NCBI GenBank assembly: GCA_006937955.1
Contig: SSNP01000006.1
Location: 4,170,555-4,234,554 of the forward strand
DNA: 64,000 nt
From: Pachypanchax playfairii
Taxonomy: Eukaryota > Chordata > Actinopteri > Cyprinodontiformes > Aplocheilidae
Direction: 5' to 3'
In this document: in pieces, positions 22,944 through 36,489 of the stretch
How the letters are laid out: each line of letters starts with the position of its first letter
Position numbering within the stretch: position 1 is the first letter of the stretch
Made by a program: the position numbers and the translations under genes
Notes under the pieces: generated by a model
What the model was told of the DNA's origin: nothing
The model's input: only the letters and a program-made list of their open reading frames with translations
The model's database searches: none

Positions 22944-25566
22944 AAATATGTTTAAATAATTAACAGGACACACTCACCATAAACAAGAATACTGTATAAA
23001 CTTTTAATAACATCTTGTTATGAAATAAGTTGTTAATTCGTACTATGGCGACCTGAATTACTGAAGTTATTAAGTGTAATATAGGAGGACCAGAGACGTC
23101 CAGAGTGTCTCATATGAAGATGGACTTGTTTTTCAGTGAGTATCAGACAAGTTTCATAACAGCTTCAAGTTTTAAAAGTTATTTTTTACTGCTTTAAAAA
23201 AACTACCAGATTGTTAAATAGTACTCTTCTTCTGCTGGTGATATTATATAAAGACTTTTATTTAATTTTGTTAACATTCTAGTAGCTAAAATCTCTTTCT
23301 GTGTGGCTTAACGGATTATAGGTGCTCACTGTATACATACTCACAATATTATACATCCTAAAAACATGTTACAGATATTCAGTCAGAATTAGGTCAAAAT
23401 GTTGCACACAATCCAAAGGATTGGTTGTGGGTTACAAAGAGAATAATCTATTAAACAGTGAGAGGTTAGCAGCATGAGAGGAAGTGAACAATAAAACACA
23501 ATGTTAGAGCTGTTTTTATCTCTTTTTTTTTAAGCCAAAAAGTAAAATGTTTCAGTTCCATATCCTTCCTTGCACTCTGAAAGCAAATCTTGTGTTCCCG
23601 AATACAAACTGTAACGGAGACAATGACGGGAACCTGCTGGTAATGACTACGTTAAATGCTAAATTACTTTTCTGTAGAGCTTCTTTTTACCATCTTGCAG
23701 CAACTCTTCAGGAGAAAATAATCAGAGCATGTTGTTCTCCAGTGTCTCACTCTATGTCACAGTTGGTTAAAAACAAAATTATACTGCAGCTGGCTGCCTG
23801 TGAGAACCAGCATTCTTTAATTTATCTTTATTCCACTTCCATCATAAAGTCCAGTGGGGAAGCCACATCACAGCTGGGCGTTGGGCAAAACCTCTCCAAC
23901 CCAGCTAAACTAAATACGGTCCCAAAACAGCTGTAACATGAGGTTTATTTTAGGTAATATATGCACAATGCAACATGGAGGCAAGAACATTAGTTTATAA
24001 TATGTCTTGTGCATTTTAACTTTCTGGAAAGGTCTTTGAAGTCGTTTCCGTTACAGGAAGAGAAGATAAACTGTAAGCAGTTCAAACTCTCCTCTGATTT
24101 CACTTTGTCACCTCGCTGATTGATGCTCTTCTTCTTTAGAGGTTTAGGGATCTAACCTTCATACCTCTGTTGTGATGTTATGTTCTTTCTTTTCTAAGAG
24201 GTCTAAAATAGAAGTACATTTTTATTACATTTTGACACTATTGGTAGGTTTAAATAAAAACGACTGGACTTTTACTACCCAGGGCTTTAACATCAACATA
24301 TATATAGAACTAGACCAGTCCTCTCTCCATCCTTCTGCTGCTGAAGACATATCATATTTACAGATGTTGCCATGTTGTATTTTTAGAACAAGAGTCTGTG
24401 CTCTAGAAACATGAGGCTAAAAGTTGAGCATAAAAAGTGAAAATATTATCTGTTCATTCCAGTACACACAGTTGGGAAGATTGTGATTTTTCTTTTCTAA
24501 ACATTTATTTTACTTTAAAACAAAGTTTCTCTTTTTCTTTACTCGGACAGCAAAATGTGCAAATCCTTAATTTGTTGTAGCTTTAAGCTTTATATCAGTT
24601 GTATAATATAATACTTGGTTAAATGTCACAAAGCTCTATTCTATTTTTTTCAAAACAAAAAAAAAAAAGTCAGTAAAGAAGCAGAAAAATTCAGTGAGTT
24701 TTTATAGAACATTTACTCCAGAGACAGTCAGCTCAATGAGAAATAGCGTGTGCTTGTATGTGAACTGTAATATCTAAGAATAAACTAAAACACTAAATTT
24801 GTCTTTAGCCTTGACACTGTGTCATTCTGTCGGACAGCCAGGAAAATTACAACGTGTACTTCAACTAGTATTAAAAAGTTGGTAAAACCAGTAATATTCA
24901 GCAGAACCTGGTGGTTCTGAGTGTTATAGTTGAATCTCTGATGAAACAGATGCTAGAATACAATCCAAAATACAACGGCGGAACCATTCAGGGCTGAAGA
25001 GCGGTGATGATTTCATGACAGAGGAGAGACGAGAGAGGAGCAAGTATCTTTGGGTTACAGATGAGTACAGGACAAGGGGGTGTTTTAAGTGTCTCTCCCT
25101 CACCCTCCATCCCTCTACATCTTTACCTCTGTGGGGTGTGAAGGCCCAAGTGCTCCTGTCTTAATTACTGTAGCAGGATGCAGAGCCTGAATTCTGTACT
25201 TCTCAGCATGATTCATTCTGGGATCATTTTCCCACTCGAGATTTCATGACAAGCATTCAGCTTTCATATAAAGTGTTGCTTGTCCTTGTAGATGCAGCTG
25301 TAATTGTAGCTACGTTTTGTAAGACCAGCTTCTCAGGTGATAAAACTCGTTATCGATGCAAGTCCTCCGCCTCCTTTACACACATCTTCATGAGCTTCCT
25401 ACAAACATTGAGAAGGATTCAGCAAATCTTCCAAAATAAAATCCAGTTTTTGTAAATAAACTGACTTCTCTTTGACATGTTGTTGTTCCTATTTATCTGA
25501 TTTTACCAGCTTGAGACAGAACGCTGGTTTTTATCTACACCATCATAGATGCAGTGAAAAAAGCCC
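22944..25566. other. Noncoding stretch, nothing recognised
   Basis: AT-rich sequence with scattered short frames. The 129-codon plus-strand frame at 23547-23936 has no recognisable domain and no splice signals in sensible places. No repeat family was identified. Confidence 0.4.
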
Positions 25567-25911
25567 CATCCATCCATCCATCCATCCATCCATCCATCCA
25601 TCCATCCATTTTTTGAACCTGCTTCTTCCTGTTCAGGGTTGGAGGGAGCTGGTGTCATGAGAGAGACAGGGGACACCCTGGACAGGTCACCAGTCCATCA
25701 CAGGGCCACACATAGACAAACAACCTAGGGACAGTTTAAAATTAATTAAATTAATTATCCAATTAACCTCTTGCATGTTTGTGGGAGAAAACCAACACGT
25801 GCACAGGGAGAACATGTAAACTCCATGCAGAAAGGTCCCAGCCCAGATTCAAACCCAGGACCTTCTCATTGCAAGGCAACAGCTCTACCAACTGCACCAC
25901 CGTGCAGCCCT
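25567..25911 (-). mobile_element. tRNA-headed teleost repeat, full length, with (GGAT)n tail
   Basis: Minus-strand copy of the family seen at 10048. On the plus strand it begins with an (ATCC)n run at 25567-25609, continues through GGACAGGTCACCAGTCCATC and CAGGGAGAACATGTAAACTCC, and ends with TGCACCACCGTGCAG, the reverse complement of the tRNA-like head. It contains an AT-rich insertion or expansion near 25740-25760. The tail is the longest of all copies here, which fits a relatively young insertion or later microsatellite growth. Confidence 0.85.
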
Positions 25912-28900
25912 GTCATTAAACATGTTTAATTTGTACATGCCCCACCCTAAAACTCATTTTAACTTGATGTATTTTTGACAGGAAATGCAAAGCTTGTTCT
26001 TAAATGTGAAATATTTTGATCGAAAGTTTGAAAAAGGAGCTAGTTAAGAGGATTTTTTCTCTCTGGTGTCATATCTGCTTAGTTTGCAGTTTCAGCTGTG
26101 ATGCCTCTCCTCCTTTTCTTTCAATTTAACACAATCTGAAGCCTGCAGATTCTACATTTCTTCTTTTCATGCTCCTGTCCAATTAGCATTGTTTTTGACA
26201 ACTTCAGCTCTCTCCTGATACATTTAGCTCTCCATTTCCATGTTCTTTTAGTCTATATATCTCCCTCCACTGCATTGTTGGATTCTCTTACATCTCCTTC
26301 CTTTCAATGTGCTTGTCTCTTATCTGCTTTTCATTTTGATAACTTTTTATTCCACACACTTCCAGTTCTACGTCTCGATTTCTCAGCCCTCGTCTGTGTA
26401 GCATTAGCCCGGCCTGTGGTTTGGCTTCTATTGAATGATTAGGAAGCAGTTTCCATGAAGTGGCTGTGAATGCAGAACGCAATGTAGAGAGAATCTACTG
26501 TTGGTCCTGAAAGATGGATTGTTGGTATTAAGGCTGGACTGTCAATGAGAATGATAATAAACAACTCCAGCGCCAGCTGACAAATGAACACACTGGGTTA
26601 GAAACGACCCCCAAATCGCAGCTGATAAACACTGACATGATGTGGTTTGTGCCGTCCACTAATACAGAGTTTATCTGTCCCTTTCATCCAAAGACTTTTA
26701 AAACTGATCTAGTAGGAAGGTCAGGGTGAGTCTCTGCATGTGCATTAGAGTGTGTGTGCTTGTGCAGCGTTTAAAGTGGCGTGGCTGTGATGGATGTGAT
26801 GTTGCTCTGGGACAGAAAGTAGAAGCTGACTACCTGTGTGATGTGCAACACTGGGGTCAAAGGTCAGAGTAAACCCCTTCCACTGTAGGTGTCCATGCAT
26901 ATTTGTGAAAATATGTTCTTACAAATCTTTGTAAGTGCAACCTTTTAATAAATTGAATGTTTTTTTTTTTTTAATTCTAGTCGCTAAGGATCTGAACTCT
27001 GTAATGCTCAGAGCTGATGTTCAACCTCTATCTGCAAACACAAATATCCATCAGCTAAGTTACAGCAAAGCCTCTTCACATGCTAACCACACATCTTTAG
27101 AGCCAAATATGAACCATGGTTGCATGTGACTCCTAAATATATAATCTTATAAGCCACCTTTGAAAAAAAAAATCACTAAAGAAAAATGCAAAAATCATCA
27201 AATATATAAAACCAGATACTTTTCACATCTTTTTTTTGTTCTAGAATAAATCATTAGATACATGGAGAATGTGAGTGGCATGTGTCGTTAACTGACTTGG
27301 TCTATAATTTGTTAGCACTCTGTTAAACATGCCTCTGTCACTGTTCATCCTTTGATAGCCTTCACATTGAGATAAAATTATTGTCATCCATCACAGCTTT
27401 AATGTTGTGTTTTCTCACATGATGCCCAACAGAGATGCTGATCTGAGAGCTGCATCAATCTTCATCAAACATGGTTAGGTTATATAAATAAAACATCACT
27501 TTCTGCCGACTGAGCCAAGCGAGATGCTCAAAACAAACATGCATGTGCAAAACAGAAAGCTCCTAAACATGTTAACACTTTTTAAATTTGATATGTATTG
27601 CAAAAGATTTGTTTTTCCCAAACTACTCAGTTTTTAAGTAGTAAGACTGAACAAGATGATAAATGCATCAGGTGTGTTAGGCAGAGATATGAGTTCAGGA
27701 TCATTGATCTGGTAGATGTATTGATGCTTAACCCTCCTTCCATCTTTGTTCTATCCCTCTTTGACAGCTTGTCATGATAAATTTGATTCTTTTCATGTTT
27801 CATTTTTATGACACTTGTTTGTGTTAGACTTATCTTACTTTATTCCAAGGAAATAAAACAAGGTAATCGTTTCCCATAATGCAATGCATTTTGACTCTTG
27901 CTTGTTCAGGCTGAGTCTGCAGGCAGTTGGTGAAAAAAGAAACAGCTTGTCTTCGAGTCTGTTTCTGTTTAGTGATTTTTTGATAATTTAATAACATTCA
28001 GTCTAAAAATCCTGCAGTTTTGTGTAATTCTCAAGCTATAGCTGTAGTGACATGAGCTAAGCTAATATGGGGGTTAAATCTGTGGTTTTCCATATTCTAC
28101 ATGTCCTAAAAAGTAACATACACATATAAAAACCTTCTAGTTTTCCTTCTGTTACTAAGGCCAGTCTATCATCCTGTCACTTCATCTGACTGTATGCTTG
28201 TCTTTACGCCTCAAATTCATGATAATCTCTGGCTTGTTAGCCAGCTAGCAGCAAGACCTTCAGGACAATATGCAGAAGCCACTTTCACCATCTCAGCATC
28301 ATTCCCAGGATTTTTAACACAGATCTGCTCACAATCCCACATATAGATGTACTGCAAGCTATAAGACTTAATATGTTGTAGCAAAAATACACATGCAATA
28401 TCTCACAGCCAGTCACATGCCCAAGCACATATACTGGAGAGGAATAACATGCATTGTCAGCTTGGTTTGCTGCTTCAGTGTTTGCCCCTGGTTGATGGAG
28501 GACATTGCACTAACAAGCTTGTCTTCTGCAAAAAAAAAAGAAACAAAAAACCCTCTCTGTTGTTACTCTGAGCCATTTTTAAAAGACTAGCTCCCCTGCT
28601 GTTGACTCTGGATAATGACTGAAAAAATGTGCTGGAATCTCACCTGAGTATAAATAGTTTTGCTGCTGTTAATGAGGTTTTCTATTTTCATTTGTTTTAT
28701 AGTGTCGCTAAAGCTTGAGCTCTGATGACCTGCATGTTTGTCATGCCTAAAGATTAACTTGTCATTACATGATTACATTAAGCTTATCTCTTATATGTTT
28801 ACATGAGAGTACATGCTTTTATATCAAACACTGATGGACAATCTATAACAGTTTATTTTTTTTCATTGTTCGTACCTGCAGCTTTGACTGAATCACGATT

Positions 28901-30657
28901 TTTAGATTATTATTGTCAGACACTTAAAGAAAGTCATTATAAAATAAACCAATTTTTAAAAAATGTGAATCGTTTTCAGCCAAATCATGTTATTTTTTGA
29001 CAGTGTTTTGTTTATAATAACTGAATTCAGTGAAAATTTTTATATTGTCACAATCTCAAATTACCAATATTTACAGTGTAACAAATCTGACATTTAGTTC
29101 TGTTTTATGTAGAATAAAGATGTGTTAGTTCCCTTCCAGCTAATAGAAACTAAATCTCATTTACTGACAATTGATTCGCAACTGTCTGATGTATACATGA
29201 GTAACTTGAGTATGTGATCAAGCAAACAAATAAAATGTTTTTTTGTTTTTTTTAAAAATATTTGCTAAAATACTCTGAACAAGTTTATTGGTCCCCAGAT
29301 AGAACGTCCAGGACGTGGACACAAGAGGAACAACCATCTAAAACCATTAGGCTGAATATCAGGGTCAAAGTCACTTCCTGATCACACAGTTCATTATAGT
29401 TACCAGGATGTTCCACTACTGACAGATAAAAAAAAGAATTTTGCCTGAATGCATGTTGACAAGCTCCAAAGGTTTAAAAACAATAAAAAAAACATGATTT
29501 TTTTTTTTCTTTATTGTAGAATAGAACCAGCACATTTTGGCCTGTTTTAATACATGACCTGTATTAATGAAGTTGTGTAGGTCAGATCTGTTTCTCCTAT
29601 AGCCTGTATGTCTTTTGTAAAATATAGTAATTAAATATTAAACACGGATTTCCTGAAAACTCCACTTCACACAGCTTCTTAAATGAAACAGACTGACACA
29701 TCCCCCAAAGAAACTGACACAGAGCCTTTAACTTCTCAGGGTGTAGGATTCTTTTTGTTCTCTGTGGACTGCGGAGGCAAGAAATGGTCACGCAACAACG
29801 AGTTGGTGAACGACACCAACACAGCAAGCAGGAATCAGTGGAGAAGAAAGAGTAAAAGAGAAAACAGACAGATGCATTGCAAAGCTGCTTTAAAACAATG
29901 CATAAAGGGAGGCTCAGCTGAAGCAAATGACTGCTGCTGCTGCCCCATATCACTGCTCTACATACGCACACCCCCACATGCATAGACACATATACACGTG
30001 CATGTGAAAACACACTCTGACTCCCAACTCGCCCCCGTGTACGCTCCTATCACTGCTGCACATGAGTAACCCAGATGTGCTTCCCACGTACAGTAAATCT
30101 CCTCTCTGCACCCCTCCCACAGTGAGAATAAAGAGGACAAGGAAGCAGAACAGAGCAAGCTGCAGGAAACAGAGGGAGATAATGAGAGGAGAAGTGTTCT
30201 TAACTGAGAGAGCACGAGAGGCAAGTGCTCAGAACACAAGCGTGGAAAAGAAAAGGTGGCAACGGAGACGGCAGCGACGTGTCCCCAAAGTGCAAAGGAG
30301 GGAGAACACGAAGTGGGATGACTCAAAGAGATGAGAGGGCACAGGGAGGGAAGTTCAATAATACATGTCTGGAAATCCCCTTAATGCTTTGTGGGTCTGA
30401 TTCCATTGTGTTGGGCACTGAGTAAACTCATGCTTTAAAAATCAATGAAGGTTTCAGATGGTAAGTGATGTGATGTGGGTTCATTTGGCAGGAAATCATA
30501 GAGATTCTCACCTGGTCAGCCGACGGCTGCAGCTAGCTGTGGACACTTTTGTTGAAGGCAGAAAATGGGGAAAGTGTCAAGTGTGGAATCATTCTGTTAT
30601 TAGAAACTAGGATTGAAATCCATCATTTAAATCCATATTTCTTAGTTCAACTGGATT
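25912..30657. other. Noncoding stretch, nothing firmly recognised
   Basis: Mostly AT-rich, unique-looking sequence. The interval 29640-30350 is richer in G, C and A, with several overlapping open frames on both strands (up to 138 codons). Because frames on both strands are open and no motif stands out, none is called. A 64-codon minus-strand frame at 26288-26482 is hydrophilic but isolated. No mobile element borders were detected. Confidence 0.4.
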
Positions 30658-31229
30658 TTAAAGAGGCCCTTCCATTAAAACAGTTTTTCTGAGGTTTCTG
30701 TTGAATATTTTAGCTCCACAGGTGTTCTTACCTTCATAGTGGGTGTGAAAACAGGTCAACAACTTCTCTTTCAGTTTTAATCTCTCAAACTACGCAGGTG
30801 GTGATAAAACCCGAGTTCTCCCGAGTTCTAACGGCCTGTATCTGTTTCATCACAACTCCTTTGTTCGTTAGTATTCATCAGCTCCTGCAGTTGAAACCAC
30901 ACCTAGCATGCTGCTGGCTAAGAGCTGTTAGCATAAGACGTAGCAAACAGGAAGAGACTACGTGTGCTGTTACCATGCGCAGCAAGGCAGGAAACAGTAT
31001 ACCTTGCTCTCATAGGTTAGTTTGTTAGCCAATCAGAGTCCAGCAAATTCGAATATTGAATATTAATGAGTTGCTGTCTGAAACCTAACGAATCTTGACA
31101 CAGAGAGATTGAAAGGTCTGTTAATCAGTGTTTCCTGATGTTTTTTAGATATAAAATGTTTCATATTACTGGTTAATACTTAAGAAATAACCACAAAATC
31201 ATCAAATTTGTGTGAAATGGAATTTTTAA
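30658..31229 (+). mobile_element. TTAA-flanked miniature element, family B copy 2
   Basis: Second copy of the element at 19543-20098, in the same orientation and about 11 kb away. The left end is TTAAAGAGGCCCTTCCA; the right end is degraded to TGAAATGGAATTTTTAA but keeps TTAA. It is collinear with copy 1 with small substitutions and a 16-bp-scale insertion near 31100. Non-coding. Confidence 0.85.
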
Positions 31230-31876
31230 ATCAAACTTATCCTTTGCTTGTCTCTGAATCGACACTGCAGCATGTGATTCGATCAGCAAACACAAATACT
31301 TTTCGGTTAGTGAGGCTCAGAAAACAGCATAAAAGCTGCATACTCAATCAAGAGTTTAATTATGTCAGAAGAATATTGTAATATAACATAATCTGGTTCC
31401 AACTGCGATTTTATTACACGCCACATCAAATTTACTGCATCCATGAATAAAAGCACAAATGACAAATCAGCCACAGGCTGCATATGCTTGGTTGGGTTCT
31501 GCGCAGCAGGTGCTGGACATCTGAGACTTTAATTCTGCTCTGAGTTCTGCTCCTCTGTGATGGGGAAAGTCCACCGCTGGGGAGGCGCTGATGGACGGCC
31601 TGGAGCAGGCAGCCAGATGCTGCCCCTGCAGGTGATTCTTCAGCACCAGTTTCCACTCCAATTAAGTAGATAATTCTGAACTGCAAATGACTGAAGAGAC
31701 GAGGCAGATTCGAGGAGACGATGTTTAAATGCTCTCCATGCAGTGTGCAGATGAGTCCTTTAAATCTGCACAGTTGGTTCTTGTCTGTTTCAGTCCTACG
31801 AGGCCACTAAGTGGTTGATTAATCAGTTTATGTTTTACAAATGTAAAGTATTAACAATCTTGTGACGAATACCGGC
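31230..31876. other. Noncoding stretch with a GC-richer patch
   Basis: The interval 31480-31640 is richer in G and C and is open on the minus strand in two frames of 64 and 84 codons. One minus frame is preceded by CACCTGCAG, an acceptor-like AG without a pyrimidine tract. It is not supported well enough to call as an exon. Confidence 0.35.

Positions 31877-31941
<65 letters not shown>
31877..31941. repeat. (TTA)n microsatellite
   Basis: An uninterrupted run of about 21 TTA units. Confidence 0.98.
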
Positions 31942-31942
<1 letters not shown>

Positions 31943-34681
31943 CAAGGAGCAGATCAGACTTAGATGTGGAATTTTAAGCACATGGTCATTTCACTAGTTG
32001 TGTCTTCAGGCTGCTCATATCTTCACCAGCAGGGATTTCAACACCTAAAGAAATCTATTAATGTCCTGTTTAAAGTTATCGGCTTCAAAGCTGGTGATAT
32101 TTACATCTGTGGCTCTGTTTGTTGATCGTCTAACACATCTGTATGCACTAGGCTGTGTGTCAGCATAACCGGCAGCATAAGGGCAGCTAACGTGGCTCAT
32201 TGAATCATGTTCCTGATGTCTTCACACAAACTGTGTGCAGCTTGTGGTTGTTTGTGTGAATGCTAATTTATTATTTGGTAATATATATGTGTGTCCATGT
32301 TATAATTATTCCATACGTTTCTTGCACTGAAGAATCTCGTGTGTGTGTGTGTGTGGATTCACTCGAGAGCCCTCCCCTCAAAACAGATTCAATTTGAATT
32401 CATTTAATTTACAGCCCACACCATGTGCTATGCAGAAACCGTCATTAAATATGCAGCCTGTGCTTGGACGGGTTTAATTACAAAGCCGTCAAACAGAGTT
32501 ATACAGCATATGAACTGTTAGAAATACTGTTTTGGCATGGAAGTTGTTTGTGGAAAATGTCTGAGACAACAGCTACTCCTCCATTCCAAATGATCTCATA
32601 GGTCAGTTGTGTAAAAGCTATTAGGATGTACTTTAAGCTCCTGTTTTTGCTTGTTAGTCAATTGAAGGTATTGTAGATACTGGACAACCACACAAACATC
32701 ATTTACTCCCACAAGTACAACTCATGTGATTGTTTCCACACGGTTTCCTTTAACAAGTTACAATGATGCTGTTAAATAGAAAACTTTCAGTCAGTCTGCA
32801 TCGTTTTCTCACTTTCAAATTATATTTGGGCGACTGAAGAAAATCTCATTAGATAAACCCTTGTGTCACTTCCTGTTTGGGACATGAGTTATTTTTGATT
32901 AGGAAAAAAAAAATCCTGGGTGCATATATAAATATATTTATAGTACTTCTGGTCTGTGTGTGTATATATATATATACATACAATGTCCTTTTTTGGTGTT
33001 GGTTCCCCCCTTTTTTTTTTGCCAGCAGCCAAAAGCCATTTTTATGAGCACTAAATGGCATCAAGTGCACTCACCCCTGTGAGTAAAAACAGCACCAGTT
33101 CTTGTCTCTGTGAAACACACCATTACTCCCCCATTGTTTGCCAAAGTACTTTGAGGAATAATTTACACCGAGGTTTCTGCTTCTAGCATTTTTTCTTTTC
33201 AAGGTCATCTTTAGTTTCTAACTACATATAGGATGGATAGTCAGTGTTTTTTTTTGGGAGCAGTACAGAACTGATTAATCGGGTTTATTAAAGTAGCAGA
33301 ACTCTCTTTATGTTTTTCCATCTCTTTAACTTTTCCAAAGGACTCGCTAATTAGAAGCAATCTAATTAGCTTTCTGCAGCCATGGACTACTGCTTACTGT
33401 TAACTTTGCTTTTAGCTGAATGGAACATGTATAGTTTAGTCATGAATAGTTCATGGACCAAATAGTACCAATACACTGCATAAAGCCACTGACAGATTAA
33501 CACTGATAATGTTGTTAACTTGTAATTTCTTAAATGGATTTATCAAATCCTGACATATTAGTTTGACATCTACCTAAATAATGTTGCAAACTAAGAACTG
33601 TCATCTGAAACATGAAACATATACAGCGTTTGGATGTTCCCCATTTCTTTTAAATCAATTATCTATGAAGTGTTGCAACTATTTAAAAGTCTGTTTGCAC
33701 AATGAACAAACACACTGAAACAGAATAATTCTACATTTTCAAGAAACAAATCAATATTATAAGGCAGTGTATTTTATAGCGAGTAAACGAAACACAAACC
33801 TCATCAAGTAGTTCTGTTGTCTCAGTCTTGCGGCAGGAAAAAAATTTGATGGTTTTTGAGGATCTTTGTGAGGTATTTTATTGTGTTTGGTGTCTATTGA
33901 AGCACATTACATCCAAGCGTTTCTGAGCATGCTGGATGGTTGCATCATTTAGAGTCCTGGGTGGAGTGTGATGGTAGTTTATCCATGAAACGGAGCTCGT
34001 GAGCAACATCAGGACTTGGTTGTGGTGAATTTGAACCAGAACAGTTAGAGTTAACCAGCATCATGCTAAAACACGTTAGCCTGATGTCTAGGCTTCAAAC
34101 CAACCACATGCATCCTGATGTGGTCAGAGAGCGTGAACATGGTGTCCTAGTATGATGCATCTATGGATGTGTTTAGGAAATTCTCTGTGTGAACTTACTG
34201 TAGACAAATGGGGCTCAGGAGAGCATCTTGTAGCATCATCATCACAACTCAAACATGCTCTCATTGGCTGCAGGTTGTGGAGATCATTATTCTGTGAAGA
34301 TGGACAGAACAATAACTGAAGCAGCACATAAACAAAAAAAGGAATAAAGGAAAGCTATTATCCCACATAGTATTTAGTATTTCATGTTTTACACAACCAG
34401 TTCTATCAGAACACGATCGCGACCCAAGTGCACATAAATCGTAGCTGTTTAGGTCCGTTGGGAGAGAATCTGCTGCACATGGTAACTGAGGTGTTGAGGA
34501 AGATAAAAAATGTATTTTAAGAAATTATTTTCTCCAAAGAACACACAAATTTTTTATTATCTATATGTCACACCATTCTTTTAGAGAGTTCAGTTCTTTT
34601 AAAATATGAATGTAAAATTAAATCCTCATATAAAATATAAAATAAACATGTAGAGTTGCAGCAAAAAGGGTTTGAAGCTCA
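31942..34681. other. Noncoding stretch, possible regulatory content
   Basis: Contains a short (TG)n at about 32340-32354, a (TA)n run at about 32964-32977, and a dyad of TAATTA sites at 33346-33370 (entered separately). No exon or mobile element border was recognised. Confidence 0.4.
33346..33370. promoter_or_regulatory. Palindromic pair of TAATTA homeodomain-type sites
   Basis: GCTAATTAG and CTAATTAGC form perfect 9-bp inverted arms separated by 7 bp. Each arm contains TAATTA, the core site of many homeodomain proteins (family knowledge). That the pair is bound by such a factor or acts as an enhancer is inference only. Confidence 0.3.
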
Positions 34682-34811
34682 GCCAGAGCCTTTCTGCAGG
34701 GAGTTTGCATGTTCTCCATGTGCATGCGTGGGTTTCCACCAAGGACTCTGGTTTCCTCCCACAGACCAAAAACCTGCATGTTAGGTTGGCTAGCAGCCTG
34801 AGATTGACCCT

Positions 34812-34866
<55 letters not shown>

Positions 34867-35010
34867 CGTGAGTCATTTCTGCATGACCCTGTGATGGACT
34901 GGCGACTTGTCCAGGTGTAACCCCGCCTCTCACTCTATGACTCCAGGAGATAGACACCAGCTCCTCGTGGCCCTGAGCAGGAACAAGCAGGTTTAGAAAA
35001 AAGATGGATA
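34682..35010 (+). mobile_element. tRNA-headed teleost repeat, 5'-truncated, with expanded (TG)n
   Basis: Plus-strand copy lacking the tRNA-like head. It starts near CCAGAGCCTTTCTGCAGG, continues with GAGTTTGCATGTTCTCC, GTTTCCTCCCACAGACC, GATGGACTGGCGACTTGTCC and CCCCGCCTCTCACTC, and ends with AGCAGGTTTAG plus AGATGGATAG. The internal TG run has grown to 34814-34855, compared with about 18 bp in the copy at 10048. Confidence 0.85.
34814..34855. repeat. (TG)n microsatellite inside a dispersed repeat
   Basis: About 21 uninterrupted GT units, located at the position where the copy at 10048 has a short TG run. Confidence 0.97.
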
Positions 35011-36282
35011 GAAAAAAGAAATATTGAATTGAAATTCTTCTGAAGCCTTTTTGTCACAGCGGCTGAAAGCGCTTGACCTCAGCTTGATCCTAAAGGGGGT
35101 TTCTCCAGGAAACGATAGTGGGAATGTTTCATTCTGTTCATCCCTGACTTATCTTTGTCTCCACAGACTCACCATTCATGACACACTCAACCAGATAACA
35201 CCGGCACAATTATTTTCACACAAGCTCAATGTCTAGTGATGCACATTATAGGAGCTCTCCACAAGCCCTTCACAGTAATATTGTTTCTGATCATTTTTTA
35301 ATCATTCCATTCTGAATAATGATATTTCTGTGTCTTGAAATGAAACCGTCTCTGTTCCTCAATCATCTCAGCAAAATCTCTCTTCTTATGTTCCTATTGC
35401 AGCTGATCTACAGACATAAACACACAGATACACACTCACTCACCTGCAAGCAGAATGCAGCCATAGCTAGGATAAAGGTTAAATCTGATAGGTCCCGCCC
35501 CCTTAGCAGACATGTGCCGCCTCCGTCACTGAGCCACTCAAACACACACTGTGGAGAAATTAAACTGTGCATTGGGAAAAAAGTGTTTGAAATATGTGAC
35601 ATATTTGCAATGCAAATTTCAGCCTGTGGTCTCCCGGGGTCCATCACAGACAGCAGGCAGAACCAGATGAACACACTGTGTGTGCTAGAGCTTTCATTTT
35701 ATATGCTCTCCAGCTCCTTCTGCTCTCTGTTTCTCTCATTAAAGGAGCTCCATTTATAAAGATATATATGCAACTCATGTATACTGATTCAAGTGGTGTG
35801 TGGAGTAATCGAGTTGGGAGGTAAACAGACTCTGCTGGACGGTTGGCTGTGTTCTCTACTAACCAGTAAAATTGTGAAAACAGCCAACTAAGAAGCTCAT
35901 TATAGAACATAAGATTGCACTAAATGGACCTTTGTTACACTCCAGCTATCACTTAAGCCTTTTGTGTAACTGTGTGGTTGAACTTGAGAGGTCAATAAGA
36001 GTTTTACAATGCTGTGAGCAATATGCATAAGGGAACACATAACACACAACACAGATGGTTGGACAAGGACAAGCTGAGATAAGTGGCTGTTTTTTGGGAA
36101 TTCTTGGTTGATATTTGATGCTGTTTGATGAATTATTTAAAATATTACTGAAATATAACAATTAAAAGCAAGAATTCATTGTTTTATGACTGTGAATATT
36201 TTCCCCTTTAATTCTAGTATCTACACATTTCAGTGATATGGTTATATTTTATTAAGAATTTTGTCAAAATCCCAAATTCGTC
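35011..36282. other. Noncoding stretch, nothing recognised
   Basis: The plus-strand 146-codon frame at 35319-35759 overlaps two 88-codon minus-strand frames and lacks motifs. No repeat or RNA was recognised. Confidence 0.4.
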
Positions 36283-36328
36283 CCGCCACCCTACGCAGGA
36301 ACAAGAAGATATAAAAATGGATTGAGGC
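36283..36328 (+). mobile_element. 3' tail fragment of the tRNA-headed repeat
   Basis: CCGCCACCCTACGCAGGAAC followed by AAGAAGATATAAAAATGGAT corresponds to the last about 45 bp of the family before its ATGG tail. It is a short, old fragment. Confidence 0.55.
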
Positions 36329-36489
36329 ATATTTGATTATTTATTTATTTATTTTGAAATGCCAGAATGTATTAAATTGACTTTTATATAATTGTATTAA
36401 ATTTCTGCTTCAATAAAGAAACTTGATACCTTAATATTCTTTAGGAAAAAAAATGTTTTTCTGTTTAAGTGAGTTGATGAAGTTAAATC

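Noticed and set aside
25561..25660. Run of ATCC units considered as a possible CRISPR or satellite
   Set aside because: It is the simple tail of a dispersed repeat; there are no spacers.
29597..30334. Cluster of overlapping frames up to 138 codons on both strands
   Set aside because: No motif, no consistent strand and no splice signals.
31467..31661. GC-richer minus-strand frame following CACCTGCAG
   Set aside because: The acceptor lacks a pyrimidine tract and a second frame is equally open; an exon is not supported.
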